The translations under genes were made by a program, and so were the position numbers. The notes under the pieces were generated by a model that worked only from the letters and a program-made list of their open reading frames with translations, made no database searches and was not told the DNA's origin. Of a DNA stretch of 6,354 nt, positions 5,871 to 6,354 are shown piece after piece; position 1 is the first letter of the stretch, and each line of letters begins with the position of its first letter. Origin of the DNA: an uncultured Sutterella sp. (GTDB lineage: Bacteria > Pseudomonadota > Gammaproteobacteria > Burkholderiales > Burkholderiaceae_F); the NCBI GenBank assembly GCA_900552545.1, contig USAL01000108.1:1-6354 (forward strand), given 5' to 3'.

Positions 5871-6011
5871 GGTTGAGAGTGTCCGTTCTTAAGTGTTGAT
5901 GGAAAATGAAGAAGGACCGTCCGTCGGCTTCCCTGCGAATGCTTCTCGAGCAACGGGAAGACACGGGCGATCCTCGAATGATGAAAGATTACTCCGCATG
6001 GCGGTTGGAGG

Positions 6012-6067
6012 AAAAAAAAGCGCCCGCATTCGAGTCCTTCCTCGCCTCGAGACGGACGCCGTTTTTT
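6012..6067 (-). terminator. Terminator after the membrane protein gene, T-rich on both flanks
   Basis: On the minus strand GCGTCCGT (6059-6052) pairs with GCGGGCGC (6027-6020) through eight pairs including two G.U. An inner CGAG/CTCG helix continues the stem, and eight T follow (6019-6012). The plus strand has six T just outside the other arm (6062-6067), so it could also stop plus-strand transcripts. It begins 38 bases after the membrane protein stop, so the peptidase gene downstream probably has its own promoter in 5871-6011. I could not identify that promoter confidently. Confidence 0.75.
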
Positions 6068-6096
6068 CCCGAAGCCTCGGGACGGTATGCGATTTC

Positions 6097-6354
6097 CTAG
6101 AAGACGCCTTCAAGACCGAGCATGATTTCCGCAAGCACGGTCGCGCACACGAAGCTGCCCGCGGCCACGGCAAGCGCGACCGGCACGATGCGCCATGACA
6201 GGCGCTTGAAGGCCTCCATGTCCTTGCCGACCGAAAGGCCTGCGTAGGCCAGAAGCGGCGTCGTCAGCGCGAGAAAGCTCACGTTGTTGGTGTGCGTCAT
6301 GATGAATTCGCCGCCCGGAAATCCCGGCACCGACACGACCACGGCCACGATCGA
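6097..6354 (-). CDS. C-terminal end of an integral membrane protein (partial)
   Basis: The reading frame is open to the edge of the window, so only the last 85 residues are present. They contain about two to three hydrophobic segments: near residues 3-18, VSFLALTTPLLAYAGLSVG (about 25-44), and IVPVALAVAAGSFVCATVLAEIML (about 55-78). A charged stretch KDMEAFKRLSWR lies between the last two. This pattern suits the end of a multi-pass transporter or a DUF3100-like inner-membrane protein; that comparison is from memory and weak. It is upstream of, and on the same strand as, the M20 amidohydrolase, which suggests a linked role such as uptake of its substrate, but a terminator lies between them. 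Confidence 0.8.
   Translation of the reverse strand, partial: SIVAVVVSVPGFPGGEFIMTHTNNVSFLALTTPLLAYAGLSVGKDMEAFKRLSWRIVPVALAVAAGSFVCATVLAEIMLGLEGVF

Noticed and set aside
6067..6082. Perfect hairpin TCCCGA-AGCC-TCGGGA as a terminator
   Set aside because: On the minus strand it is followed by A, not T, and on the plus strand the T-run is before it. It may only add to the larger hairpin beside it.
5893..6198. Plus-strand frames at 5893-6198 and 5906-6100, and a minus frame at 5889-6173
   Set aside because: They run through the strong hairpin at 6012-6067, overlap the end of the membrane gene, and show no recognisable domain. The 64-codon frame at 5906 is protein-like in composition but unsupported.

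Overview
The window looks like chromosomal DNA of a GC-rich betaproteobacterium. The glutamyl-tRNA synthetase sequence, the LysR/LysE pair and the short intergenic regions with strong hairpin terminators suggest Burkholderiales, perhaps the Sutterellaceae. That placement is an impression from protein style, not a computed result. There is no insertion sequence, CRISPR array, phage gene or rRNA.

Layout. Positions 1-291 hold no convincing gene; they contain a pyrimidine-rich tract and the leader of gltX. gltX (glutamyl-tRNA synthetase, +) runs to 1698. Its expected start ATG at 292 is followed directly by an in-frame TAA, so the first open ATG is at 334, which would cost the protein its N-terminal PAPTG strand. 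Two hairpin terminators (1743-1793 and 1853-1890) separate gltX from a convergent LysE/RhtB-type exporter gene (1938-2582, -). A LysR-type regulator (2805-3710, +) is divergent from the exporter. The gap between them holds a palindrome with T-N11-A spacing and a good exporter promoter, the classic layout of a regulator controlling its neighbouring exporter and itself. Next comes a complete tRNA-Arg(ACG) at 3799-3875 with its own near-consensus promoter and two tandem terminators.

The right half is all on the minus strand, read from high to low coordinates: the C-terminal end of an integral membrane protein cut by the window edge (6354-6097), a hairpin with T-runs on both flanks (6012-6067), an M20-family amidohydrolase (5870-4554), an elaborate terminator (4443-4500), and a 98-residue HicB/DUF1902-like small protein (4319-4023) with a strong ribosome binding site and no visible toxin partner.

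No clearly new biological system is evident. The observations most worth checking are the ATG-TAA at the head of an otherwise intact gltX, the C.A mismatch in the T-stem of the tRNA, the operator and hairpin leader of the exporter gene, and the orphan HicB-like gene.
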